Assembly: GCF_965638725.1 (NCBI RefSeq)
Contig: NC_134958.1
Location: 15,379,464 to 15,443,463 of the forward strand
Origin: Aptenodytes patagonicus
Taxonomy: Eukaryota; Chordata; Aves; Sphenisciformes; Spheniscidae
Length of the DNA: 64,000 nucleotides
Direction: 5' to 3'
Position numbers and translations under genes: made by a program. Numbering within the stretch: position 1 is the stretch's first letter; each line of letters starts with the position of its first letter. The notes beneath the pieces are model-generated. The model was not told where the DNA came from. It made no database searches and saw only the letters and a list, made by a program, of their open reading frames with translations. Of this stretch, positions 28,301-41,700 are shown one piece after another.

Positions 28301-31300
28301 TCCCTGCGCCCGGGGCCAACGCTGGTACACAGCTCCGCCATAGCTGGGCAGCCCCCAGCCCCACCGCCCCTCTCCCAGCTGCCTTGCACCAGGGCCTGGC
28401 ACCAGCGGGATCCGACCTTGCAGGAGCCCAGGGCTCTTCCTCGCCCCAGCTGTGGTCCACTGCCCCTGTGGAGCCTGAACTCAGCCCTGGCCCCGCAAAG
28501 GGTTTCACCCAGCCTTTCACCCAGCAAAGCCCCTTCAGCTGTGCCCGGTCCTGCCTGTCCCCCTGGGGGGAGAAAAGACAGCCTCCCTGTGCCCCTGCTT
28601 CCCTGAGAGGCTGCAGGGACTGGGGGGGTAGCCATGGGTGTCCCCAGAGCTCTGTGCAGCCCCGCTGAAGGGGGGCCCTCCCATCACCACCCCCGAGCCT
28701 GGCCCTTGTGACCATGAAAGACCACAGGACAGAGCTGCCACCGCATGGGCACCCATGGAGCCATGCCCCAGCCCTCGGTGCCAGCCTGCACCCATACGGC
28801 CAGGACCCCGCTCCCTGTGGCAGCCCCAGGCGCTCCCCCCCTCAAAGCGCTTCACAGATGCCACAGTGGGACCGCTCAGTCCTGGCAGCCACATCACAGG
28901 GGCAGCCGCCACCACCTCCGGCCAGCACCGCCACACGTGTCCCCACCACTGGCGCAGCCCAGCTTGGCTCCGCTCAGCTCGGCCTGGCCACCTCCTGGGT
29001 GGTTTGTGCTGAGCCCCCCCTCCTGTGCCTGGCAGGGAGGCCCCGTCCCCAGAGGGGCGTCACAGTCACCTGCAAGACACAGCCAAGCTGATTCCACTTT
29101 TAGAGGAAGTTGGGGGAAAAGCGTGTCAGACGGGAGTTTTGCTGACTCGCCTTCCCATGGCTGAGCGATGCCCGGGTGGTCACGCCAAGGAGCAGCACAA
29201 TGGCATAGCATGGCACAGCATGGCACAGCATGGCACGGCATGGCACGGCACAGCATGACACAGCACGGCATGGCCAGGGGCTGCCACGGTGCCCTGGGCA
29301 CAAACCCCAGGCAGCACTCCAGCAAGCGCGGGAGGCTTCTGTGCTGAGCGACAGAAATCCCCATCCAGAGTCACCGCGGCCCCTCTGGGCAAGAGGAGCC
29401 CAGTTAATGCCCTATTTGCTGCCTGCCCAGTTGAGCAGTTCAAGAGCTGCCACGGTCCCCCGTCACCCACCAGCTGGTCACCCTGTAACTGGCCCTGGTC
29501 CCCACAAGGTCCTGCCTGCTGGGGGTCCTTGCCTACCCATCCCCACAGAGTCCTGCCTGCCAGCGGGAGCTCCGCTTTGCCTGTGCCCCATTCGGCCACC
29601 CAGAGCACTCGGTGCTGCTGACACTCCCTGGTACCACCAGTGCCAGGCTCCCTGGAAACAGTAATTTTCATGGCACGTTTGAGGGTGAGAGCAGCTCCGT
29701 TAGCACCAGTGCTGCAGCTGCCCCGACCTGCAGCAGATAGCAGCTTGCCTCCAGCCCCCTCTGCCCTGGCCCCAGAGCCTGCCCAGGAATAGTTTTATTT
29801 TCTGCCTGAGCTGCGGGTCCCACTGGCAGCGTCCACATGCCCCACTGGCTCCAGAGGCACTCGCAGCGTTGTCACAAGCTTAGCAAGTGTTTTGCAAGCT
29901 GGGCTGAGGGGCTGCTTCTCCCCACCCCCAGCATCCCTCCAGCATCCCCTGGCACCTCCCGAGCAGCACAGGCCCCCTCCCTGCCTGCACTGGGCTGCAC
30001 CAGGGACACCGGGCACCTCTGGTGGGAGGCATCCGAGCCTGGGGGCTGCGGGGCCACCCCCTCTGCTGTGCCAGGCCGGTCAGGACTGTGCTGCGAGGCT
30101 CTGGATGCGCCGGCGAGTGCAGAAGCTCTCCTTCCCTGGAAGCCCTGACTGCTGCCTGCAGCAGGAAGGTTGCTGTGGGCCACACCACAGCTCTCCCAGT
30201 TTCACATCCTCTGTCCGCCTTCCCGCAGCCTGCAGAGCCCAGTGGGGCTGCAGCCTCTGCCTGCTCCCTGGTGGGAGCTGACGCTGCAGCACCCTATGGC
30301 TGCAGCCTGCACGCAGCACCCAGCTGCCCCCGGCCCGCAAGCTACCAGCTCGGGCCCGCACAGCCCTCAGCTGAGGGGCGGCAAGGACCTGTCCCAGGCC
30401 TGGCCTCGTGAAAAAAGGAAGAGCCGGCTGAGAAGCACCTGCAGTCGCCTGCACACCGTGGGGAGCTCGCTACAGACCACAGGAAGCCGCCGTGGCCATG
30501 GGTGCAGTGAGGCCAAGGGGCTCTGCAGAGAGGAGCTGCCTCTGTGAGCAAGTGCAGCCACGACAGACCCTCCTGGGGGGCCAGGACCCTGCGGGGGACT
30601 CAGAGGGGCTGGGGCAGGCTCTGCCTGGGGCTTGGCTATGGCGTGAGCGGGCCCCGGGTCTGGCCCGGCAGTCCCTGCCCCAGGGCTGCCCTGTTGGGCA
30701 TCGTGCTCTGGCTGCAGGATGGTGCTGGACACAGGGGCTGCAGCATACGAGCTCAGCTGGTTCCCAGGCTGCGGTGGAGGGGCCAGCCCACATGCTGTGG
30801 GAAAGGGGTGCAAGTTCCCCCAGGCTTTTGCCTCCCACCCGCCCCCGCAGCTGGTTCTCAAATTAGCTCCCCTCTCTGCGGGTTCCTGATAAGCAGCTGC
30901 TTCCCATTGCTCAGGTGAGGGGGCCGGTCCCTGCCTGGGTGCCGAGTCCCCACCACGTCCCCAAACAGCAGCCCCTGCCCAGCACCAGCTCCTGCCCGCA
31001 GCCCGGGCAGGGCAGCCCCTGGCTCTGGGGGGCTTTTTCCCTCCCAGGGGGCTTCTCTGTGCTGGCCAGGGCCTGTGGGGGACCCGGTGCTGCAGGCTCC
31101 CACAGCCGCACTACGGTGGGCAGCACGGCAGCCAGGGCTCCCTGCCTGCACAGCAGGCACGCACCCCAGCAAGGTGCCCCCACCCCGGCTGCAGGCATGG
31201 CTGCAGGCAGGGCCCCAGGCCCCCTCCTGTGGCCGCAGAGCAGATCCGGGCACCCCGCAGGCCCTGCGCCCTCCTGCCCCTGGGGACAGGCTGCCCATCC

Positions 31301-31345
31301 CGGCCAGGGCCACCTGGGGTCGCGGCACACAGAGCACAGGCAGCG
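28301..31345. other. Intergenic between FES and the FURIN 3' end
   Basis: About 3 kb of GC-rich sequence without a recognisable exon, RNA gene or interspersed element. It contains the decamer array at 29201-29274. Open frames here are unrelated overlapping readings in several frames and have no known-family similarity. Confidence 0.5.
29201..29274 (+). repeat. Decamer tandem array TGGCACRGCA
   Basis: Seven copies of a 10-base unit (TGGCATAGCA, TGGCACAGCA, TGGCACGGCA and variants) run head to tail between FES and FURIN. Copies 6 and 7 are diverged. It is a minisatellite with near one-helical-turn period. Confidence 0.85.
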
Positions 31346-31370
31346 GAGCTGGTTTGCATAGTTCTGAACA

Positions 31371-31376
31371 TTTAAT
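31371..31376 (-). terminator. FURIN: FURIN poly(A) signal ATTAAA
   Basis: The minus strand reads GACTTATTAAATGTTC, with the variant hexamer ATTAAA about 1.33 kb downstream of the FURIN stop. From memory, human FURIN mRNA ends in nearly the same sequence, which makes this the true 3' end; cleavage falls near 31350. Confidence 0.8.
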
Positions 31377-32701
31377 AAGTCAGTCTCTCTAGCGTTATAT
31401 CCACATCCATTAAATTAAAAACAGGCTCAGGAGGCAGCTCCCGGCTGATTAAATTACAAGAAAAAATTACTGTGCACCAAAAAGTTATTATAGAAAAATA
31501 GTCCTGTGGCCCCCCGGCCGGCGGCTCCATCCACGGTGGGCCAGGGCTGGTGCTGGCACAGGGCGGGTGGGAGCCCGTGCCACGGCCCTGGTGTGCGGCG
31601 GCGGACAGTGAAAGGGCTCGCAGCACCGGCCCCCAGCCCACGGGGAAGGGGGAGCGAGGGCAGGCGGTGCCGGGAGGGGGCTCTGGCAGGGAGCAGAACG
31701 GATTGTCACCAAGTGGGGGCAAGGCACGTCGGGGGGCAGGGGCACGCTGGGGGCTAGGGCTGCAGGAATGCCGGGCTCTGCCCAGCACAGGCAAGGTGCA
31801 GGCAGAGCTGGGGCAGTGCAGGCAACCAGCACTGCCCGACTGCCCCATCCAGCAGCACGCACAGCCCTGCCCAGGGGCAAAACATGAGGGGGCTTGGGGC
31901 AGCCCCACAGAGCAGGGTCTGTGCAAGGTGGTCCCTACCCACGCTGGGGGGCTGAGCCTCGGGCGCAAGGGAAGGCGCTGCCCTGCCCCACACTCCCTAG
32001 TGCAGGGGGGCTCCTGTCCGCACTGCAGGCAGCCACAGCCACGGTGGGACGGGCAGGCAGCAGGCAGCAGAGGCTGAGGCTTGGCCATTATTGCTGTTGA
32101 AGGGCATGGGTGGAGGTGGACAGGCCCTTGGGAGGTGGCAGGGAGCCAGGACACAGCAGGCTGAGCCAGGGATGCAGGCAGAGTCCCGGCGGGTGCCGAG
32201 AGCAGCAGGGGCAGGGGGATGCTGTGCCGTGGGCTAGGCTCAGCCCTGGTGGGGCAGAGCATGTCTCGGCTCAGGGCAGAGCCACCCCTACCCCAGCCAG
32301 CCCAACCTGAGCAATGACAACCCAGGGACCCCACACACTGCCCACCCTGGGGGACTTGCGTGACCCCAAGCAGCAGCTGCCTGGGGCAGGGGACATGGCT
32401 GCCAGCGCAAGACCAGCGAGTGCCAGGGCCCCACTGCCATCGAACACCCCGGTGTGGGGTACAGGATGGACGCGGAGCCAAGAGAGATGGTGCAAGACTG
32501 GGACGGTGCCGAGCTGGGGACGGTGCCGGCAGGGCCGTGCCTGGCAGCCCAGGCCAGGGCTGAGGGACGGTGCGGGCAAGTGGGGAGCCCCGGGCTGCTG
32601 CAGTGCAGGAGGGGGACAGGGGCAGAGTCCAGGGCCCCTCAGCCTCGCCTGCCCCGGCCCTGCGGTGCTGGGCAGGGAGGAGGGAGGGGCGGGAGGGCTC
32701 A
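31377..32701 (-). other. FURIN: FURIN 3' untranslated region
   Basis: About 1.3 kb from the stop codon to the poly(A) signal. Its last 130 bases (31377-31505) are strikingly AT-rich against a GC-rich background and carry TTTAATTTAATGGATGTGG and similar stretches that resemble the end of the human FURIN mRNA, suggesting a conserved regulatory block. The rest is GC-rich and shows nothing recognisable. Confidence 0.65.
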
Positions 32702-35700
32702 TCAAAGGGCACTTTGGTCTCTGATGAAGGCAGTCCTCTCACTGTGGGCCTCAGACTCCTCACCGTCCGACTCAGAGGGACCCTCCTCCTGCCAGATGTC
32801 AGAGGGAAGCCCCTTGTAGGAGATGATCCCGCTGTCCAAGGCGTAGACCTTCACGCCCCGCAGGCTGAAGCCTGAGCGCGCCTGCAGCACCAGGAAGACG
32901 GTGATGAAGATGACGACAATGAAGACACAGCTGAGGCTGGCAATGAGGACAGGTAGGTTGGCTGGAGGGGGGGCCTCGGCCAGCCCCTCGCCGTCTGCCA
33001 GGGCAGGGGACGCGCGGCTACTCTGTGTCTGGTGGGAGCAGGAGAGGTCCAAGCTGCTGAAGTGGGAGTGCGCGGGGCAGGTCAGGCACTGGTTGGGGCC
33101 GGGCCCTGTGCAGGTGGCGCAGGAGGGGTGGCAGGGCAGGCAGAGGTGGGGCGCGATGGGCTCCACGCTGTTCTCCAGGTTGTAGTATGTGCTCTGGATG
33201 CCGGGTGCGAAGCCGGGAGGGCAGCGCTTCAGGCAGCTCTTCTGGTGCAGGTAGTACCCCTCCTCACAGACTGCGGGAAAGGCAGGGTCAGTGCAGGCAG
33301 GGTGAGCCACCTGTGCCTGCACCCCCGTCCCCTCCCCGCTGGCCCCACACTCACCCACACAGGTCTGGCTGGGGGTCAGGGTCTTGCAGCCACTGCTCTC
33401 CAGCTGGTTGGAGAGGCTGGGGGAATCAGTGGCCGTCCCGTACAGCACGAGCGTGAACTTTGTCAGCGTGCCTGCAATGACATGGGGTGAGGACCACCAA
33501 TGCGCCTGCAGGTCTGCCTGCGCTTGGGACAGGCACAGGGAGGGGGCTTACACTTGGTCCCCACCACAGGCTGTCAGGGGACAACAGGGCTGTGCCCACC
33601 ACCTGGAAGAGCGCCCAACATGGGACTATGTCCCTGTGCAGGGCTGCCCGCAGGGTCGGGGGGAGGGGGGGGGGGCAGGCCAGCTGGCACGGGGGGTGCG
33701 TGCTGCCCCAGACCCCTGCCGCCCCAGAGCAGCTGCATCCCCTCCTGCATGCCCAGCTCCAGCCTCTCCCCAGCCAGGTCACTGCAAAGCATCCGAGGTG
33801 TCACTGGCCCCTCTGCTCAGGGATGCTGTGGGGACACCGGGCGCCTGTGCTGCTCCCACTCCCGCCCTGGGCTCAGAGGGAGGCAGTGGTGGAGGTGAGG
33901 CTGGCCCAGCCCTACCATAGTTGTTAGCATCGCTGGTGTTCTCGATCTCCAGCACCCATTCCCCAGAGGGGTCCTCATCCCACGAGTGCGTCGTCATGAA
34001 GGCCCAGTCGTTGAAGCCATCGGCCGAGAAGTCGTGGGGCCTGGGCAAGGCGGCGTGAGAGGTGAGTACCAGCGTCCCGCAAACCTACTTGTGCCAACCT
34101 GGGCCTAGGGCCGCCCTGGGGCACCCCGCAGCCCGGCACCTACCTGGCGGCCAGGAGGGTAGAGCGGGTGCCCATGGGACTGACGAGGTGGATGGCCAAG
34201 TCCCCCCGCCGGTTGTAGGACAGCGTCAGCCTGGCCTGCACGTGCTCCAGCCGGCTGATGTAGTTGGCTTTCCCCAGGCAGGCATCCACCTTCCGTCGCA
34301 CCTCCAGGCGCTTCCCAATGTCCCTGCCAAGGACAGGCAAGAGTGAGCCCAGTCCCAGCCCAGGGGCACGCAACAGGGTGCCCCGGCCCCCGCTCCCCGC
34401 TGCGGGGCTTTGCGGCTGCCCCGGGAACCAGGCGCTGTACCCCGGGGCGGCTGGAGCCCGAGGCAATCCCACAGAGGCTGGTGCCTCCTCTCCATCCCCA
34501 GATGGGGTGCAGGCAGCAGAAGGCCCGGGCAGCGCCCAGCCTTGACCGCATGGGCCTGCCCCAGTTCCCAGGCATGGGGGGGGGGTTTGCTCTGCCGAGC
34601 ATGCGCTGCCCGGTGCAGCCTCCCCAGCCGCTGCTCTCTGCCAGCCCTGAATGGGCCCTTTCTTCGCCTGCCACAGGGCCGGCTCCACTCTGCATGGCGC
34701 AGCCAGGGACGGGACTGGCACAGCCATCCCCATCCCACTGCTTGTGTGCGGCTGTCCCCCTCACAGCTACCTGCAGTGCTGGCCCTGGTGCCAGTGCAGG
34801 ATGCCGGTCACAAGGAGTGCCTGCTCTGGACGGGCAGGGCTGGGTCCCAGGGGACCGGGGCAGGGCAGCAGGCAGAGCCCAGCCCTGGCTTCCTCCATGC
34901 CCAGGGACACTCCCCCACGCTCCCCCCAAGAGCCCCCAGGGAGTGCCCTGGCCGCACACGAGACTCGGCACACACTGCGCTGCGGCAGCGGCGGCCGAGC
35001 GGGAGTAAAAGGAGCTTCTGTCTGACCCCTGAAAAGCCCCTCTGTCTGGGGATGACTCGTGCTGGCTGCTCCCAAACCGTGGTGCCCCAGCCTGCCTGCA
35101 CCCCTGCCGCACCCAGCCCAGCCCCAGCAGCAGCAGGCAGGCTCAGCAGTTGATGTCGGTGCTGGACAGCTGAAGGCAGCTTTCCCACCTCTCCCCAAGC
35201 TCTCGCAGGAGGATGGTCCAGGGTCTTGGGGGCAGCTCAGCCCCGGAGATCCTCCCCACTCCCTGCCCTGGACCCAGAGGTGCCCGGGCTCCTGCGTGGG
35301 GCTGTGTGCAGGGCAGACACTGGGCGATGCACTCCTGGGCTCACTATCCCTTACTTCGGCTCTGTGAGGACGTCGATGACACACTTCCTCTGAGGTCCCA
35401 CTGTGGTCCAGTTCTTGGCCAGGCTTACCATGGCCCCAGCATCCAGCAGGCCGTAGCCGTAGGAGTGGCTGACTGTGGACAGAGAAGGGGTCAGTGCCAC
35501 TCCCAGGGGACCCCGGCGGGGTACGTGTGCCTGGCTGTGCTGCACGGCTCACCAGGGCCTCCTGCCTCCTTTGCCCCCCAGGACTGCCGGGGTGCCCTGC
35601 CCCAGCACCCCTGGGCTAGTGGTGCTTGCAGGAATGGGAGACCGGTCCATCCCCGGCACCCTGGTACCTTTGCGGCCGACACCGTTGGTGACCCAGTCAT

Positions 35701-38700
35701 TGGCGTTGAGGTGAGCCGGCTTCGATGTCTGCACCACCAGATGCTGCATGTCCCGCCAGGTCAGGTTCTTGCTGCAGGGAGACACGGGGCTCAGGCACCA
35801 GCACCCAGCTCCTCCCGGCCCCAGGCAGGTCCGTGCCCAGGTGCCGCTGTCTCGCGGGGCTTGCACAGCCACCCCAGCCCAGCCCCACTCTGTGCCTGCC
35901 CTTACTTGGCTTCCAGGGCGAGGGCGATGATGCCAGCAGCCAGGGGCGCCGAGGCCGACGTTCCTGTGTGTGATTCGGTGCATTTCTGTCTGAGGTCAGT
36001 CGTCACCTGCAAGGAGGAGTGCCAGGGTAGGAGGTGCTGCGGGCACCAGCCAAGTCCAGGAGCTGGCTCCGGGGCTTGCATCCCCATGAGGGCCGTGGGA
36101 TACGAGGCAGAGCCACCACTCCCGGGGCAGCTCATGAGCTTCCCTCCAGAAGCCCTTAACTCATGAGACGGAGCCCTGGGAGCGACCTGGAGAGCAGCAG
36201 CATGGCAGAGCGGGGCCAGCCCTGCTCCCAGCATCGCAGCCTGCTCAGCTCCCGGAGGAACGCCCATGGCGGCCACAACCCACGGCATGTCCCACCCCCG
36301 TGAGCCCCCAGCCTGCAGACACCGACAGCCCCGACTCACGATCTGCTTCTCGTTCTGGTTGCCGCTGCTGTAGGTGGTGGCAAGGGTGGAGGAGCAGGCC
36401 TCGCTGTACCAGGGCACGTTACCATACTGCGTGGTGCTGCTGATGGACAGTGTGTAGATGCTGTTGGTGTAACCGTCACAGTTGCAGCTGTCGTGCTCGC
36501 GGCCCCCGTTCCCGGACGCCCAGACGAAGATGGAGCCCAGCCCCCCTCGGCCCTAGCAACAGAGGCAGGGTGAGGGCCAGCACCAGCGTCACCTGTGCTG
36601 CTGCAGGGCGGGAAGCCCCAGGCCGGAGCCGGGGATGAAGGGATGGTGCTGGCCCCAGGGCTCTTGCAGCCTGAGTAGGAAAGACTAAGCAGATGCAGCT
36701 GGGACACCGGGGCACAGTGGGACACCACCAGCCAGCCCGCCGGCCTGGGCGCCTGGCACCCCCATCCCTCACCACCGCCATGCCTACAGAGATGCTGAGG
36801 CAGCTCTGCAGAGGCTGCCCCAACAGGTAAGGGACTGGGCGGCAGGAGGCCCTGTCGAAGCAGGGCTTCCAAGAACTGATGTCTTTTTCCGCTCGGAAGT
36901 CACCCAGGCTGATTCTGCCTGTGGCAGAACTGTGTGGCATTTGCAACTGCCTGGTAGCGCTGCGGGAGCTTGGCAGAGCAGTCCCGACCGGCTGCTTGGC
37001 ACCCAGAAGCCACAGCTCCACTCACAGCATGTGTGACAGAGCTAGCATGGCACAGCGGGGCGGGTTTGCCAGCACAGCTCACACAGCACATGTGTCTTTG
37101 TGCAAGGAATCCCAGGCGGAACATGGGGCACGGCTGAACCACACAGGCTGCACCACGGCCATGCCAAGGCACAGGCTGCACTGACAGCACATGGGGACAG
37201 CAGGGGGAAGCGAGGGCGAGCGGCTGGCATGAAACAAGGCAGGAACCAGCACAGGGCTTTGGAGAGTGGGGAGAGACCGTCCTGGCATGGGGCTGTGCCG
37301 GAGTCCTCTGAGCAGGGAGGATAGGGCTGCTCAGAAAGGCGAGATAAGCACCCTGCATGGGAGGAGCCCTGACTCAGAGCCATCACACAGTAAGAACAGG
37401 AAAAACCAACAGAGCCTGATCCTGGAGACGGGCTGGAAGACAGCTCATCACTGGAGGGCAGGGACAACAACCAGGGCAGGCAGAGCAAGGGAGACCTGGG
37501 GGAAGGGGCAGGAGCTCAGCTGGCACTCCCCCGGCAAACTCTCCCGCTCACCTGGCTGACCCCTCGGAAGAAAGCCTCCTCCGCCAGCCGGGCCGGGCCA
37601 TCCACAGTCTTGCCGTCATCCTCGGGGCCCCAGCTGGCACTGTAGATGTGGATGTGGTTGGGATTGAGGCCCAGGGAATGGGCCTCCACAGCATCAGTCA
37701 CCTCCCCATCCAGCATGCGCACGCCTAGGGCCAGAGAGCAGACGTCACGGGTGACCGGACAGGGCAGGGCAGCTGCGCACCACAGGGCAGCAGTGCCGCT
37801 GGCGAGAGCCCTCTATCCACTGTTGCCACCCTGTGCCACGGGCCACCACAGGGCTACCCTGGCCAGCAGCACCAAGATCACTGGCACAGCCCACTCCTCC
37901 GGCCGTGAGGCATCCACAGAGCTCAGTGCAGGCTTTGCTCTCAGTGCAGGGCAGGGTGGCACCCACCTCCAATCCTGGCATTGTAAGCCACGCCAACACC
38001 ACAGATCCCATTGTTTGCCACAGCAGCAACTTCCCCTGCGCAGCGCGTGCCATGTCTGCAGTTGAAACAAGACAAAGCGTGCTCAGATGGGGTGCGAGGA
38101 GCACAGGGCTGGGCACCAGCCGCAGCTGGAGGGACCAGCGCCCAGGCTGCCTCCCGTCCCTCCCAAACCAGGCGGCCAACAAAGACCTCACAGGGCTCCT
38201 CCGTCTACCCTCCTGCTCTGGAGCAGGAGGGACTGAACAACCTGCACTGGCACTGGGCAGCCCCAAAGGATGCTGCTCGCATCAGAAAGGGAAGCAGGGG
38301 GTTTCTCTGTGGGGCAGAAGCATGCTGTCACTCCTGCACCCTCCCGCAATCCATGAGGGCTGGCACTGCTGCTGAGTCCCTGCCATGGCTGGGCTCTGCC
38401 ACCCTCGCGTCTGCCTCCTGCCTCACCTGTTGTCGTTCATCTGTGTGTAACGGGGCTGCGGGTCTGGGTCCTGGTCGTTGACATCAAAGCTCGCCCCTGG
38501 ATCCTGGAAGACAGATCTGGCAGTTAGAGACCATCTACCTTGCCCACTGAGCCCCACCGCCATGGGGGCACACCTGTGCTCCATGTCCCTGAGGCTGGGC
38601 TGAGTAGGGGGGGCAGGCTCCAGTCCCACCTCCATCGCTTTCCTCCATGTCCCGCCATGGCAGGCATGAGCCCTGTGCCACGCAGCTCTGGGGCTGCACC

Positions 38701-41700
38701 AAGCAGATGCAGCTGCCCAGACAGGCTCCCGTGGCACACAGCCCTGCGGCATCGCCCCACGCTTACATAGTTGCCCTCCAGGTCAGGGTGATTCTTCTCA
38801 ATGCCATCATCCAGGATGGAAACCACGATGCCCTTGCCCGTGTAGCCCTGCTCCCAGGCCTGACGCACATTCAGGTCCCGCTGGTTCGTGTTGTACTGCC
38901 GAGAGAAGCCCTGGCAATAGGAGCTGTGCCCAGTTGCTGGCACTGCAGTGGGGGTGTGCCCAGACCCCTCCCAGGCCCAGCTGTAAGGGCGGGCAAGAAG
39001 CAGCCTTCACCCCACTCTGCTGTGGTGTGGGGATGAGGAAACCCCAGGGGACCCAGGCACAGAGGGCTGGGCATGGCTGCCTGCAGAGGGCCACTCCGAA
39101 AGGAAACTGAGCCCCAGACTGTGCTTGGGCCCCATAAATACGTCTCACTTCGCAGAGATTAGGCTTGTGCCCGAGCTTGATGATGCAGACAGGCAGGGGC
39201 ACGGATCCCATTCCTGGGCCAGGCAAAGGGCTGTTCCTGCCCAGTCCAGCCCCGGGCTCTCCCCAGCCCTGCCAGTGCCCCAGCAGGGAGCCACAGCTCT
39301 GTGAGCACAGCCTCTTCCATGGGGTGTCCCCAGACCAACAGCACCGGGCGACTGCCTCAGGCCTTCCTCCTCCCCGCCAGCCTGGCTGGCAGCAGCAGCT
39401 GCCTGACAGCGATCCCTCGGGTGCCACGTCTGCATCCCCAGAACCTGCTGTCGCGACTGTGCGGCTCCCCTCCTCGCCCAGCAGCATGCAGCCCCCGCCC
39501 GGCACTCACCAGGTACCACTGCTGCGGGAACTTGGGGTCCGTGGGCTCCATGAAAATGTCTCGCTTGGTCCTGCGCTTTGCCACCTGCTGCTCCAGCCAA
39601 TGCACCTGGGAACAGAGAGGGCATGGGGCTCCCCCACTGCCCCTGCCTGCCCCCTCGGCAGCTCACGCCCATGCCAGCAGCTTGCCGGGCCCTCTGCCTC
39701 CCAGCCAGCAGCCTGCCCAGAGGGGCTCTCCCTGGGGATCTCGCAGCCAGCCCTGGGCTGGCAGAGCAGCTGACCCTGCCAGAGCTACTGCAGCACCCAG
39801 ACCATCCCTCCTGGCCTCCCCTGGCCAGCCGTGCCAGGGCGGCAGCGCCAGGCGTCCCGCGACAGGCTCTGCTCCAGCGGAGCGGGCAGGTCAGAGCGCA
39901 GAGCTCTGCTGAGCAGCGGGCTGCCGAGAGCCTGCCAGCCGCCGTGACGCGCTGCATGCCCCACTGCGCTGCCAGCATGCCAGGCCCCTGGGCCGGAGCC
40001 AGGGAATGGAGATCACAGCAGCCCCGCCACACCGCCGTGCTGGGATCTGGCACTGCTGGCACTGCCCTGCACACCTTGCCCCACGTACGAGGATGGAGAG
40101 CCCTCCAGGGAGCTGAGGCTGCCCCGTGCCCTGGGATCACAGCAGCCCACAGGATGGTGATGCCAGCTTCGCCAACTCCCTGCCCTTGTCAGCCATGTGC
40201 CAGGCTCCCACCCGACTCTGCCACAGGCCTCAATGCCAGGGGACGGTTCAAGGAAGCTCAGCCCCATCCTGTACCCAGTGTTGGCTCACATGCCAGCATG
40301 AAGTGCCCAGCACCAAAGCCAGGCCCCTGCAGATGGCAGGCAGGGCCCCCCCGCTGCACGTACCTGTGGTTCCCTGGCCAAACGGCTGTGCCAGGGCTGG
40401 TGGGGCGAGAGGGAACGCTTCACCACACCGCTGTGCCGAAAGTGATAATAGTCGCCAAAGATCTGAAACAGAGAAAGGAGCAGGATGGACATGACAGCCC
40501 AGTCTCCCTGATTCCCTGTCTCCCAACCTGCAATCTCAAGCCCTAGGGCTGCCATGGGCAGGCTGGGCCACCCACTCCAAAGCGGCTGCTGGTACCCCAT
40601 GCAGGACCTCCTGCGAGAGGCTGCAGCAGCTGGTGACAAGGCAGCTGGGGAGACCCTGGGGCCACAGTAACGTGGCCTATGCCCACCTCACCCTCCCACG
40701 GGTCCCCGCATGGCAGTAAGTCCCTAATTGTCCAACAAAGCTGCTGCCCTGGCAGGGAGGCCCCAGACAAGCAGCAGCAGAGAGGGACAGGGCTTTTGGA
40801 GCCAGCCTGGAAGAGGCACCAACCTCAGGAGACAAAACTGCCACTCCTCTCCCTGAGCCAACCAGCACCCCCTGCTACTAGGGGGGGGGAGTCAGGGGGG
40901 GGTCCAGACCCCAATCCCCAGGTGGCCCCAGCCAGGTCAGGGAGTGTCCGAGCCAGCCTCTGCTCCTCCAGACAGGCCACTCGCAGAGCCCTTCTCCCCA
41001 CACAACACAGGCCAGTGCCGCACCAGAGCACCCACCCAGCGCCAGTCTCTACCTTGGGGCACAGCCAGCTCCAGTGGAGCAAAGCAAGGGGGCACACAGG
41101 CATCTGACCCCAGGCAGGGGCAGCCACCAGCCGAGGAGCCGTGCTGCGCTGGCCATGGCTCAGCTCCCACGCATGCGGGGACAGCCCAGCCGGGGCTGGG
41201 GCAGGACGGGACTCCAGCACAGCCCAGCTAGGCCAGGAGGCCATGCAGCCGCCCAGCCGGTTATTTTTAAATCCCAAACCCTCTCCAGTGCTGTCATTTC
41301 CTTATCCCCTCCTGCACGTCCCAGAGGCTGGCCTGGCCGCGGCGGTCCCACCCCTGCTGCCCAGGGCCTCCCAGCCCAGCAGCCTGCCTGGACTGGGGAG
41401 AAGGGGGCCAAGCGCCCACCCTGCCCCGCTGGAAGCCGCAAAGTCTGGGCAGCGGCCGCAGGCAGGATCTGGCTGCCCAGGCTGTGCCATCACCTGCAGG
41501 GCTGGGCTGCAAGGGCTGCGGGAACACAAGGGAGAGGACATCTCACCCTCTGCCGCCCCAGGCTGCCGCAAAACAGTTTGGTTGCAGTTAACGAACCCCC
41601 CCAAGCTTATCAGAGCTCTGCAGATGTGCCGCCACCCTGGCCAGCTACGCAGCCAGCCGGAGCCGAGCAGGGGAGGAAAGATGCAGCTGGCTGACTGACA

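Noticed and set aside
31372-32763. Minus-strand open frame of 463 codons at the FURIN 3' end
   Set aside because: It covers the FURIN 3' untranslated region in a different frame from the FURIN tail, and has no known-family similarity.
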